A stretch of 27,147 nucleotides of DNA. It comes from Bacteroidales bacterium UBA2030. Lineage in GTDB: Bacteria > Bacteroidota > Bacteroidia > Bacteroidales > TTA-H9. How positions within the stretch are numbered: the first letter of the stretch is position 1; each line of letters begins with the position of its first letter. The position numbers and the translations under genes were made by a program. Below, piece by piece: positions 6,775-15,365 of this stretch. Location: positions 1 through 27,147 of the forward strand of contig DDBO01000225.1 of the NCBI GenBank assembly GCA_002332755.1. The letters run 5' to 3'. The notes under the pieces were generated by a model. The model did no database searches. It saw only the letters and a list, made by a program, of their open reading frames with translations, and had not been told where the DNA came from.

Positions 6775-8237
6775 AAAAGATATTGAAAGATATATTATCT
6801 GTGATACCTGTTGAAAATGTTATGGGTCCTCTGGAGCAGGAGATTCAAGGTATTACTATAGATAGCAGGAAGGCAGGCCCGGGGCAGCTATTTGTAGCTC
6901 TTCAGGGAACCCGGGTTGATGGGCATGATTTCATTCCTGAGGTCATTGCTTCGGGCTGCACTGCCGTTGTGGGGATGAAGATTTTGAATCCAGTGCCTGA
7001 TAATGTGGCATACGTTAGGGTGAATGATACCTCGAAAATGGCGGGTATCCTCGCTTCTGCTTTTTACGATCATCCTTCGCATACAATAAAGCTTGTGGGT
7101 GTTACGGGTACCAATGGAAAAACCACGGTAGCAACGCTGCTTTACAGGCTTTTCACTGCGGCCGGCTTTACTTGTGGTTTGATATCTACTGTCGAAAACC
7201 GTGTGGGTTCACGAGTAATTCCTGCCACCCATACTACACCCGATGCTATAAGCCTAAACGCTCTATTGCACGAAATGGTAAGCGAAGGCTGTGATTATGC
7301 TTTTATGGAGGTTAGCTCACATGCTGTCGACCAAGGGCGCATAGCTGGACAACAGTTTACAGGGGGGATTTTTACCAACCTTACCCATGATCACCTCGAC
7401 TATCATAAGACTTTTAGCAATTATCTCAACGCAAAAAAGGCCTTTTTCGATGCACTGCCCCCATCAGCATTTGCACTGAGCAATGCTGATGATCGCAATG
7501 GACGTGTGATGCTTCAAAATTCCCGCGCAAAAGCTCACTATTACGGGCTTAAGAATTTATGTGAGTTTCATACGCGGGTAGTGGAAATGCATCTCGATGG
7601 TATGTTGCTTAATATCAATGGGAAAGAGGCGTGGTTCAGACTTACCGGAGAGTTTAATGCTTATAATCTTACGGCTGTCTATGCCACGACCCTATTACTA
7701 GGGATGGACCCCAGCCGTTCGCTGGAGTTGCTCAGCAATTTACCCCCTGCCGAAGGACGTTTCGAAACCTTGAAAAGCCCGACAGGCATCACAGGCATTG
7801 TAGATTATGCCCATACCCCTGATGCCCTCAAAAATGTAATTGAAACCATCAATGCCATTAGGGCCGGAAATGGCCGGCTTATCACTGTGGTTGGAGCCGG
7901 CGGCGACCGCGACAAAACCAAACGCCCTGAAATGGCAGCCATTTGCGCCCGCCTTTCCGACGTGGTCATACTCACCAGCGACAACCCGCGCTCCGAAGAC
8001 CCTGAGCAAATCATTGCCGACATGAAAGTCGGTGTAGACATTACCCTGACTAAAAAGGTCGTCGCCATTGTCAATCGCAGAGAGGCTATTAAGGCTGCGG
8101 TTTCCATGGCCCGACCGGGTGATGTGGTTCTAGTAGCTGGAAAAGGCCATGAGAAGTACCAGGAAATCCATGGAGTGAAATATCCTTTTGATGATAAAAT
8201 AGAGTTGGCTCTAGCCCTTGAAATGATAAATCTTTAA
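6771..8237 (+). CDS. murE: UDP-MurNAc-L-Ala-D-Glu:meso-diaminopimelate ligase MurE
   Basis: This 488-aa Mur ligase adds the third stem residue in the cytoplasm. The ATP-binding P-loop is GTNGKTT (113-119). The lysine expected to be carbamylated is Lys222, in YLNAK. DYAHTPDAL is at 345-353 and GKGHE at 457-461. DNPRSEDP (404-411) contains the Arg that marks meso-DAP-specific enzymes; lysine-adding enzymes differ here. I chose the ATG at 6771, which forms an ATGA overlap with the ftsI stop, over an in-frame TTG at 6762. The segment encoding about residues 364-423 is clearly richer in GC than the rest of the gene. mraY follows after 3 bp. Confidence 0.96.
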   Translation: MKKILKDILSVIPVENVMGPLEQEIQGITIDSRKAGPGQLFVALQGTRVDGHDFIPEVIASGCTAVVGMKILNPVPDNVAYVRVNDTSKMAGILASAFYDHPSHTIKLVGVTGTNGKTTVATLLYRLFTAAGFTCGLISTVENRVGSRVIPATHTTPDAISLNALLHEMVSEGCDYAFMEVSSHAVDQGRIAGQQFTGGIFTNLTHDHLDYHKTFSNYLNAKKAFFDALPPSAFALSNADDRNGRVMLQNSRAKAHYYGLKNLCEFHTRVVEMHLDGMLLNINGKEAWFRLTGEFNAYNLTAVYATTLLLGMDPSRSLELLSNLPPAEGRFETLKSPTGITGIVDYAHTPDALKNVIETINAIRAGNGRLITVVGAGGDRDKTKRPEMAAICARLSDVVILTSDNPRSEDPEQIIADMKVGVDITLTKKVVAIVNRREAIKAAVSMARPGDVVLVAGKGHEKYQEIHGVKYPFDDKIELALALEMINL

Positions 8238-8240
8238 AAA

Positions 8241-9494
8241 ATGCTATACTATATATTTAACTGGCTCGATAAAACCTATGATTTTCCCGGTGCAGGGCTG
8301 TTTCAATACATTTCGTTTCGTGCAGCCGCTGCAGTCATCACTTCATTGATAATCACCCTCATTTTTGGAAAATCCATTATCAATTTTCTGAAAAGGAAAC
8401 AAATAGGGGAAGACATCAGAGACCTGGGACTCGAAGGCCAGCTCCAAAAAAAAGGAACACCCACCATGGGAGGACTTATGATTATTGCCGGCATTCTGAT
8501 TCCCACTCTGCTCTTTGCCCGGCTCGACAATATCTATGTAATCCTTGTTATTGTTACAACTCTCTGGTTGGGATTTATTGGCTTTCTTGACGACTATATC
8601 AAGGTTTTCAAGAAAAACAAGGAAGGACTTCGCAAACGTACCAAGCTTACAGGGCAGGTCGTGCTTGGGCTTATCGTAGGCAGCACCTTGTATTTTCATC
8701 CCGATGTAGTTATCAGGGAAAAAAGCGAAACTCACGCTTTTGTACAGAGTAACAACCTTTTACGCGAGAATATTTATGAGAGGGCCAGAGTAAAATTTTC
8801 GGCCGAATCAAAAAAATCGGCAAAAACAACCATACCTTTTGTGAAGAACAATGAGTTCGATTACACTTCGTTGATTGGCTGGGCAGGCCCTAACGCCAAA
8901 AAATATGTATGGTTGGTTTTTATTCCAATTGTCATTTTTATTATTACTGCTGTAAGCAATGGTGTTAATCTGACCGATGGGTTGGATGGCCTAGCGGGTG
9001 GTACTGCAGCCGTTGCTGCTTCAACATTGGGTTTGCTGGCCTGGGTCTCGGGTAACATAATATTTGCTGATTATCTGAATATTATGTATATCCCCAATAC
9101 CGGCGAACTGACCATTTTTATCAGTGCCCTGGTAGGGGCAGCCATTGGCTTCCTGTGGTATAACACCTATCCGGCTCAGGTGTTTATGGGCGATACCGGA
9201 AGCCTGACCCTTGGCGGAATCATAGCAGTAATAGCGATAATTCTGCGTAAAGAGCTATTGATTCCTATCCTTTGCGGCATCTTCCTGGCCGAAAATCTCT
9301 CGGTGGTTCTTCAGGTGAGTTACTTCAAATATACCAAACGAAAATACGGCGAAGGCAAGCGCATATTTCTTATGTCGCCTTTGCATCACCATTTTCAGAA
9401 AAAGGGTTACCACGAAGCCAAGATTGTGCAACGATTTATGATTGTGGCATTTATGCTTGCAGTTATCACTATCATCACCCTTAAAATCCGATAA
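8241..9494 (+). CDS. mraY: Phospho-MurNAc-pentapeptide transferase MraY
   Basis: This 417-aa polytopic membrane enzyme attaches phospho-MurNAc-pentapeptide to undecaprenyl phosphate, forming lipid I. Catalytic and Mg-binding motifs are visible: LDDYIKV (116-122), NLTDGLDGLAGG (243-254), MGDTGS (316-321) and PLHHHF (380-385). E. coli MraY has about 360 residues. The extra length comes mainly from a charged insertion at about 153-210, between transmembrane segments, which I recognise as common in Bacteroidota MraY. About ten hydrophobic segments are present. It sits 3 bp after murE and 2 bp before murD. murF, which usually lies between murE and mraY in proteobacteria, is absent here. Confidence 0.96.
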   Translation: MLYYIFNWLDKTYDFPGAGLFQYISFRAAAAVITSLIITLIFGKSIINFLKRKQIGEDIRDLGLEGQLQKKGTPTMGGLMIIAGILIPTLLFARLDNIYVILVIVTTLWLGFIGFLDDYIKVFKKNKEGLRKRTKLTGQVVLGLIVGSTLYFHPDVVIREKSETHAFVQSNNLLRENIYERARVKFSAESKKSAKTTIPFVKNNEFDYTSLIGWAGPNAKKYVWLVFIPIVIFIITAVSNGVNLTDGLDGLAGGTAAVAASTLGLLAWVSGNIIFADYLNIMYIPNTGELTIFISALVGAAIGFLWYNTYPAQVFMGDTGSLTLGGIIAVIAIILRKELLIPILCGIFLAENLSVVLQVSYFKYTKRKYGEGKRIFLMSPLHHHFQKKGYHEAKIVQRFMIVAFMLAVITIITLKIR

Positions 9495-9496
9495 TT

Positions 9497-10840
9497 ATGG
9501 CAAAAGAATATCCCATAGTAGTACTGGGCGCTGCTGAAAGCGGTACGGGTGCTGCGGTCCTGGCCAAGGCCAAAGGACTTGGGGTATTCGTTTCGGATGC
9601 CGGTGTCATTAAAGAAAGGTATAAGGAACTTCTGCGCAAGTGGGATATTCCTTTCGAAGAGAGCAAGCATAGCTTTGATATTGTCCTTTCGGCTAAGGAA
9701 ATCATTAAAAGTCCGGGTATTCCTGAAAAAGCGCCCATTGTAGCTGCAGCCCTGGCCAAAGGTATACCTGTAATATCTGAAATAGAGTTTGCGGCCCGCT
9801 TCTCCCGGGGTAAGTTTATCTGCATCACCGGAAGCAACGGAAAAACAACAACAACCCTTCTGACACATCATCTCCTGGTAAGAGGAGGGCTGGATGCTGG
9901 TGTGGCCGGAAATGTTGGCAACAGCTTTGCCCTCGAATTGCTTAATGGCGATCATGCCTGGTGGGTACTCGAGATCAGTAGTTTTCAACTCGATGGTATG
10001 TTCAATTTCAGGCCTCACATTGCCATTCTTACCAATATTACTCCTGACCATCTCGACAGATATGGGACCTTCCAGAATTATACGAATTCCAAAATGCGCA
10101 TGGCGCAACTCCAACAAGAGGATGACGCACTGATATGGTTTTCGGGCGACCCGGTAATTCGTCGGGAGCTGGAACGCAGGCAACTTAAACAGCGCCTTAT
10201 TCCTTATGGAGAAATAGCCCCGGACAACGGCGACGGGGCCTGGATAGAAAATGAAAAAATAATCATCAGAATAAATAACGACATTATGAGCTCTACCATT
10301 GAAAATCTTGCCCTTCAGGGCCGGCACAATGTTTACAATTCCATGGCTTCTGCCATCGCTGCCCGTCTTGCAGAGGTACGCAAAATGCGTATTAAGGAAA
10401 GCCTTGCCGATTTCCAGAATGTTGAACACAGACTGGAATTTGTAGCTTCTGTGCACGGCATTGATTTTATTAACGATTCTAAGGCTACCAATGTAAACTC
10501 TACCTGGTATGCCCTTGAAAGCATGACAAAGCCTGTGATTTGGATTGCAGGAGGAAAAGACAAGGGGAATGATTATACCGTGCTTGGCGAATTGGTCAGG
10601 CAAAAGGTGAAAGCTATTGTGTGTCTGGGGGTTGATAATACCAAACTCAAAACTTTTTTTGGGGGTATGGTGCAAACCATCATTGAGACCTCCTCAGCCG
10701 AAGAGGCTGTACAGGCGGCTTACAGGCTTGGCCAAAAAGGGGATGTAGTGCTGCTTTCACCTGCTTGTGCCAGCTTCGATTTGTTTGAGAATTTTGAGGA
10801 CCGTGGGAATCAATTTAAAAAAGCGGTTAAAAGTCTCTAA
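9497..10840 (+). CDS. murD: UDP-N-acetylmuramoyl-L-alanine:D-glutamate ligase MurD
   Basis: This 447-aa cytoplasmic Mur ligase adds D-glutamate to UDP-MurNAc-L-Ala. The P-loop is GSNGKTT (112-118). Glu158 lies in the conserved LEISSFQLDG block (157-166), followed by NITPDHLDR (179-187). The lysine expected to be carbamylated is Lys198, in YTNSK. NDSKATN (325-331) starts the C-terminal domain motif and IAGGKDKG (349-356) is also conserved. The N-terminal domain binds uridine and shows the expected short Rossmann-like start (VVLGAAESG, 8-16). Length is normal. A 422-codon open frame on the opposite strand here is a shadow. ftsW follows after 12 bp. Confidence 0.96.
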   Translation: MAKEYPIVVLGAAESGTGAAVLAKAKGLGVFVSDAGVIKERYKELLRKWDIPFEESKHSFDIVLSAKEIIKSPGIPEKAPIVAAALAKGIPVISEIEFAARFSRGKFICITGSNGKTTTTLLTHHLLVRGGLDAGVAGNVGNSFALELLNGDHAWWVLEISSFQLDGMFNFRPHIAILTNITPDHLDRYGTFQNYTNSKMRMAQLQQEDDALIWFSGDPVIRRELERRQLKQRLIPYGEIAPDNGDGAWIENEKIIIRINNDIMSSTIENLALQGRHNVYNSMASAIAARLAEVRKMRIKESLADFQNVEHRLEFVASVHGIDFINDSKATNVNSTWYALESMTKPVIWIAGGKDKGNDYTVLGELVRQKVKAIVCLGVDNTKLKTFFGGMVQTIIETSSAEEAVQAAYRLGQKGDVVLLSPACASFDLFENFEDRGNQFKKAVKSL

Positions 10841-10852
10841 AGACCCACACGT

Positions 10853-12094
10853 ATGAAGACCCCGGCTATAAATTTTTCAGGCGATCGTACCATCTGGATA
10901 GTTACAGTTATGCTATCCATCATTTCTCTGTTAGTGGTTTACAGCGCCTCGTATTCTCTGGCCTTTAATTCCAAAGGGTCTTCTGCCGAGTATTACCTCT
11001 TTAAGCATGCCTTTATAACCCTTGCCGGATTGGGGCTAATGTATTGGGTGCACAAAATTCCTTACCGCAAATTTGCCACTGCAGCATTGTACCTATTGTT
11101 TTTTGCTATCCTGTTTTTGGTGTTTTTGATGTTTTTCAGTAATACCTCCATCAACGAAGCAAAACGCTGGATAAAAATCCCTCTGCTTGGGCTGACCTTT
11201 CAACCCAGCGAACTGGCCAAGCTGGCTATTATAACTTATGTGGCTCGTGAAATGCACCGGAGGCAGGCTATACTGTACAGTTTTAAAGAAGGTTTTATTC
11301 ATGTTTTATGGCCTGTGGTGTTGGTGGTTCTTTTAATTCTTCCTTCCAATTTCTCGACAGCTGCACTTATTATGTTTGTGTGTTTTATGATGTTCTTGGT
11401 AGGGGGTGCCCATTGGAGACATCTGATCTTGTTGTTTTTGGGAGGTATCTTACTGATGGGTTCAGTCATTTTTGTGGGGAAAAACTTCCCAAAAGTGTTT
11501 CCCAGAGCAGCCACATGGAATGAACGAATAATGGGGCGGTTGGAACAGAAGCCCGAAGACGTTGCGGCACGACTTGCCGATCCTGATGATTTTCAGCAGG
11601 AGCAAGCGCGTATAGCTATTGCTAACGGGGGGCTTCTGGGACGAGGTCCGGGTAAATCGATACAACGAAATTTCTTGCCCAGTGCCTTCAGCGATTTTAT
11701 TTTCGCTATTTTTATTGAAGAGTATGGTCTTATAGGCGGAAGCATACTTTTGCTTTTATATCTCATCTTGCTTTACCGTGGGATAGCCATAGCCCTGCGC
11801 AGCAATACCATTTTCAGCAGTCTGCTCGCTTTTGGTATCACCTTCAGTATTTTGGTAAATGCCTATGTAAACATGATGGTGGCTCTGGGTATTGGGCCGG
11901 TTACCGGGCAAACCCTGCCTCTCATGAGTATGGGTGGAACTTCACTATTGTTTACCTGTGTTATGTTGGGAATGCTTCAGAGTGTCGCCCGAGGCGGTGA
12001 TGCTCCGGATACTATCGAGGCCCCGGAAGAAGAAACCGGCGAAACTGAGGATTTGGTTCCAAACCCTGAAAACCCTAAATCAGAACCTGTATGA
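10853..12094 (+). CDS. ftsW: Septal peptidoglycan glycosyltransferase FtsW
   Basis: This 413-aa SEDS-family membrane protein polymerises glycan strands from lipid II at the septum together with FtsI. About ten transmembrane segments are visible. The family blocks are RWIKIPLLGLTFQPSELAK (105-123), the large extracytoplasmic loop with FSDFIFAIFIEEYGLIGG (279-296), whose Asp281 matches the catalytic aspartate of SEDS enzymes, and PLMSMGGTS (356-364). The loop normally reading PDxGT here reads SNFST (165-169). The last 35 residues form an acidic, proline-rich cytoplasmic tail. Position between murD and murG separates it from RodA. It overlaps murG by 4 bp (ATGA). Confidence 0.95.
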   Translation: MKTPAINFSGDRTIWIVTVMLSIISLLVVYSASYSLAFNSKGSSAEYYLFKHAFITLAGLGLMYWVHKIPYRKFATAALYLLFFAILFLVFLMFFSNTSINEAKRWIKIPLLGLTFQPSELAKLAIITYVAREMHRRQAILYSFKEGFIHVLWPVVLVVLLILPSNFSTAALIMFVCFMMFLVGGAHWRHLILLFLGGILLMGSVIFVGKNFPKVFPRAATWNERIMGRLEQKPEDVAARLADPDDFQQEQARIAIANGGLLGRGPGKSIQRNFLPSAFSDFIFAIFIEEYGLIGGSILLLLYLILLYRGIAIALRSNTIFSSLLAFGITFSILVNAYVNMMVALGIGPVTGQTLPLMSMGGTSLLFTCVMLGMLQSVARGGDAPDTIEAPEEETGETEDLVPNPENPKSEPV

Positions 12095-13203
12095 GAATAA
12101 TCATATCCGGTGGAGGCACGGGAGGACATATTTTTCCGGCGATAGCTATAGGCAAAGCCATTAAACGCCTGCAGCCCGACGCAGAAATTCTTTTTGTTGG
12201 AGCTAAGGGCAAAATGGAGATGGAAAAAGTCCCTGCTGAAGGATTTCCTATAAGGGGCCTTTGGATTGCAGGTTTTCGCCGCTCATTGAGCGTTTCTAAT
12301 CTCTTGTTCCCTTTGCGTTTGGTAGTCAGTATTTGCCAGTCCCTCCTCTTGCTATTACGTTTTAAACCTCAGGCAGTAATCGGAGTGGGTGGTTTTGCCA
12401 GTGGCCCAGTAATGCGTGTGGCTTCCTGGTTGAGGATTCCCATTTATATTCAGGAACAAAATAGTTTTCCCGGAGTTACAAACAGGCTTATGGCTCCTAA
12501 GGCGCGATTGATTTTTACCGCCTATCCCGGAATGGAAAATTGGTTTCCCCAGCAAAAGACTTTGCTTACGGGAAATCCGGTACGAAGAAATGTAATTTCT
12601 GTTGAGGGCCTGAAGGAAGAAGCTTTACAATATTTTGGGATGGATAAGGGCAGGACTACCATTCTGGTGGTTGGAGGAAGCCAGGGAGCTTTATCCATCA
12701 ATAAAGCTGTAATGGCTTGTTTGAAGCAAAATGCTTCTTCCGACTTGCAATGGATATGGCAGACGGGGACAGGTTTTAATGCTGATGCACGCAATTTTGT
12801 GGAAATCGAAGGCCTGTCTCATGTCAAAGTACATCCTTTCATTCAGCGTATGGATTTAGCTTATGCTGCCGCCGATCTGATAATTTCCCGTGCAGGAGCT
12901 ATAGCTATTAGTGAGCTTTGCAATATTGGTAAACCGGTTATTCTTGTTCCCTATCCTTTTGCAGCAGCCAACCACCAAATGCATAATGCCCGTCGTATAG
13001 CCGAAGCAGGAGGGGCATGGGTGATAGAGGATAGCATGGCAGAATCTCAACTCTGTTTAACTCTGTCCGAACTGGTTGCCGATAAATCCCGACGACATCA
13101 GATGGGAGAGGCTATTCGCCGCTTGGCCATACCCGATGCAGATGAACGTATTGCCAAAGCTATACTGGATGACCTTGCATACTTTAATAAGGGTAAATCA
13201 TGA
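12091..13203 (+). CDS. murG: Lipid II synthase MurG (UDP-GlcNAc:lipid I N-acetylglucosaminyltransferase)
   Basis: This 370-aa GT28 glycosyltransferase acts at the inner face of the cytoplasmic membrane, adding GlcNAc to lipid I to give lipid II. The N-terminal glycine-rich loop is GGGTGGH (7-13), with GVGGFASGP (98-106) as the second. QEQNSFPGVTNR (121-132) matches the acceptor-side motif. GGSQGA (195-200) and SRAGAIAISEL (266-276) form the donor nucleotide-binding site. Length is normal. Its ATG overlaps the ftsW stop, and its own stop overlaps the murC start, both as ATGA, so the group is probably translationally coupled. Confidence 0.97.
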   Translation: MRIIISGGGTGGHIFPAIAIGKAIKRLQPDAEILFVGAKGKMEMEKVPAEGFPIRGLWIAGFRRSLSVSNLLFPLRLVVSICQSLLLLLRFKPQAVIGVGGFASGPVMRVASWLRIPIYIQEQNSFPGVTNRLMAPKARLIFTAYPGMENWFPQQKTLLTGNPVRRNVISVEGLKEEALQYFGMDKGRTTILVVGGSQGALSINKAVMACLKQNASSDLQWIWQTGTGFNADARNFVEIEGLSHVKVHPFIQRMDLAYAAADLIISRAGAIAISELCNIGKPVILVPYPFAAANHQMHNARRIAEAGGAWVIEDSMAESQLCLTLSELVADKSRRHQMGEAIRRLAIPDADERIAKAILDDLAYFNKGKS

Positions 13204-14567
13204 AACTGGAAGAGCTACATTCGGTTTATTTCCTGGGTATTGGTGGCATAGGCATGAGTGCCCTGGCCCGTTTCCTCCACAGTCGGGGCATTAAAGTGTG
13301 TGGCTACGACCGTACACCTACTCGTCTCACCTCAGAGCTGATGGAAGAAGGGATTTCTATTCATTTCGATGAAAATCCTCAAGCTATTCCAGCGGATACA
13401 CAACTGGTAATTTATACACCTGCTATTCCTCGCGAACATAAAGAATGGAATGCTATTTATCAGCGTGATATTCCATTAATGAAAAGAGCTGAGGTTTTGG
13501 GCCTGATCTCTTCTTCATTAACCTCTGCTGCAGTTGCGGGTACACATGGCAAAACCTCCACCTCTACCATGCTTGCCCATATTCTGTTTGGTTCATCCAT
13601 GGGCTGCCTGGCATTTCTTGGTGGTATTTCCAAGAATTTTAACACCAATTATCTGAATGCTTCTCCGGCACAATGGATGGTTACTGAGGCTGATGAATAC
13701 GACCGCTCTTTTCTACATCTGAATCTTCGCCTGGCGGCAATTACTGCCATTGATGCCGACCATCTGGATATTTATCAGAATTGGGATAACCTGCTAGCCG
13801 CATTTCGGCAATTTGCCTCAAAAATTCATCCCGAGGGTGCTCTCGTTGTTCGTCGGGGGCTGAAACACCTGGTCCAGAAACATAGCTCTGTGCCTATCTT
13901 CACCTATGCAGGCGAAGACACCACAGCCGATTTTTTTGCTTTAAACATCCGGCCGGTAGATATGTATTATCAATACGATATACTTACCCCTAAGGGTTTA
14001 ATTTCCGGTATAGAAATGCATGTACCTGCTCGTATAAATATCGAAAACAGCGTGGCTGCGGCTGCTATGGCTCAACTTGCCGGAGCTACAGTTGACGAGA
14101 TCAGGCGTGGATTGTCGGAATTTAGGGGTATTCGCCGCCGTTTTGATGTAATTTATAATTCCGGCGATTATGTATATATCGACGATTATGCTCATCATCC
14201 TGAAGAAATCAAAGCTCTGGCCCTGTCGCTTCGCGATTTGTTTCCCGAGCGGAAATTGACAGCTATTTTTCAGCCCCATCTTTATTCACGTACACGAGAC
14301 CTGGCTGAGGGATTTGCCGATAGCCTTAAACTTTTCGATGAAGTTTATTTACTAGAAATATACCCTGCCCGCGAAAAGCCCATTCGGGGAATTACCAGCA
14401 AAATAATCGCCCGACGAATGAATCCAGTCCCTCCCATTATAACCCATCAGGCTGCATTCAATCTGATTGTTTCACGCAGACAGGGTGTTATAGTAACTGT
14501 AGGAGCCGGTGACATCGACAAACTTGCCCAACTGGCAGAAAGTCATTTTAATACTGAAAAGGTATGA
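13200..14567 (+). CDS. murC: UDP-N-acetylmuramate:L-alanine ligase MurC
   Basis: This 455-aa cytoplasmic enzyme adds the first stem residue, L-alanine, to UDP-MurNAc. The N-terminal Rossmann-like motif is GIGGIGMSAL (13-22) and the P-loop is GTHGKTS (114-120). EADEYDRSFL (163-172), DADHLDIY (185-192) and DDYAHHPEEI (328-337) are MurC signatures, and QPHLYSRTRD (358-367) is also conserved. Mpl, the recycling ligase, has related motifs but is not normally placed in dcw clusters. Length is normal. It overlaps murG and ftsQ by 4 bp each. murB, the enzyme making its substrate, is not in the window. Confidence 0.96.
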   Translation: MKLEELHSVYFLGIGGIGMSALARFLHSRGIKVCGYDRTPTRLTSELMEEGISIHFDENPQAIPADTQLVIYTPAIPREHKEWNAIYQRDIPLMKRAEVLGLISSSLTSAAVAGTHGKTSTSTMLAHILFGSSMGCLAFLGGISKNFNTNYLNASPAQWMVTEADEYDRSFLHLNLRLAAITAIDADHLDIYQNWDNLLAAFRQFASKIHPEGALVVRRGLKHLVQKHSSVPIFTYAGEDTTADFFALNIRPVDMYYQYDILTPKGLISGIEMHVPARINIENSVAAAAMAQLAGATVDEIRRGLSEFRGIRRRFDVIYNSGDYVYIDDYAHHPEEIKALALSLRDLFPERKLTAIFQPHLYSRTRDLAEGFADSLKLFDEVYLLEIYPAREKPIRGITSKIIARRMNPVPPIITHQAAFNLIVSRRQGVIVTVGAGDIDKLAQLAESHFNTEKV

Positions 14568-15364
14568 AACGGAAGCTGAAAAGGATATTCATTGCTGTGC
14601 TGTGGGTGCTTATGGTAGCAGCTTCGCTTACGGGGCTTACTTTTGCTAATCGCTGGCAGGAGCAGGCCATCTGCAGGGCTGTGCTTATAAAAATTCATGG
14701 CGTACAAGGATATCCCTTAATCAGCGAGAAAGAGATTAGTAACATTGTATCGCAAAGATGGGGAAAACCTGTGGGCAAGCCACTGAAAGACCTGGTTTTC
14801 AGAGACCTTGAGGATGACCTTCGCCGGATACCCGTCATCGAATCAGCTGAAGTTTTTGCTTCGCTTTCGGGTATCACCGAGATCCATGTAACACAACGCA
14901 AGCCACTGATGAAGCTGTTTTTCAAGGAAGGTAACACTTTCTATCTTGATGGGTTTGGTTATTTCTTTAAGGTGAATCCGGGTTATTCTGACAGGGTGCT
15001 GACGGTTTCAGGGCAAATTCCTTTCCGAATTACAAATTTTAAACGAATTAATGATATCCCCGAAAATAACCCTGCTTATAAATCTGTGCTCGATTTATTT
15101 CAGGCAGGTAAGTATATACAATCCCACCGTCTTCTCAATTCTTTAATAGCGCAAGTATTCTACAATAATAATGGAGATGTTGAACTCATACCGGTTACTG
15201 GAGATCACACAATTTTGCTTGGTGATTTTAGCGATCTGGAGTGGAGGCTCGACAATCTTCTTCTTTTTTATTTACGTACTGCCGGGCGAATAGATTATCG
15301 TAGGTATCCGGTTGTAAACCTAAAGTTTAAGAATCAAATAGTGTTAACTCAAAATATACCCTAA
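14564..15364 (+). CDS. ftsQ: Cell division protein FtsQ (DivIB family)
   Basis: This 266-aa bitopic protein has a basic N-terminus (MKRKLKR), one transmembrane helix (about 8-28) and a periplasmic part. Residues about 40-115 are compatible with a POTRA domain (ISEKEISNIVSQRWGK, then VFRDLEDDLRRIPVIESAEV), followed by the beta-rich FtsQ domain beginning near ITEIHVTQRKPLMKL (105-119). Sequence conservation in this family is low, so the call also rests on position between murC and ftsA. It should connect FtsL and the FtsB-like protein to the divisome. It overlaps murC by 4 bp and ends 1 bp before ftsA. Confidence 0.9.
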   Translation: MKRKLKRIFIAVLWVLMVAASLTGLTFANRWQEQAICRAVLIKIHGVQGYPLISEKEISNIVSQRWGKPVGKPLKDLVFRDLEDDLRRIPVIESAEVFASLSGITEIHVTQRKPLMKLFFKEGNTFYLDGFGYFFKVNPGYSDRVLTVSGQIPFRITNFKRINDIPENNPAYKSVLDLFQAGKYIQSHRLLNSLIAQVFYNNNGDVELIPVTGDHTILLGDFSDLEWRLDNLLLFYLRTAGRIDYRRYPVVNLKFKNQIVLTQNIP

Positions 15365-15365
15365 T

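Noticed and set aside
9407..10675. A 422-codon open frame on the minus strand opposite the end of mraY and most of murD.
   Set aside because: It overlaps two certain genes with full conserved motifs, has no recognisable domain, and its translation is typical of a shadow frame. Its length probably reflects codon bias of the sense genes.
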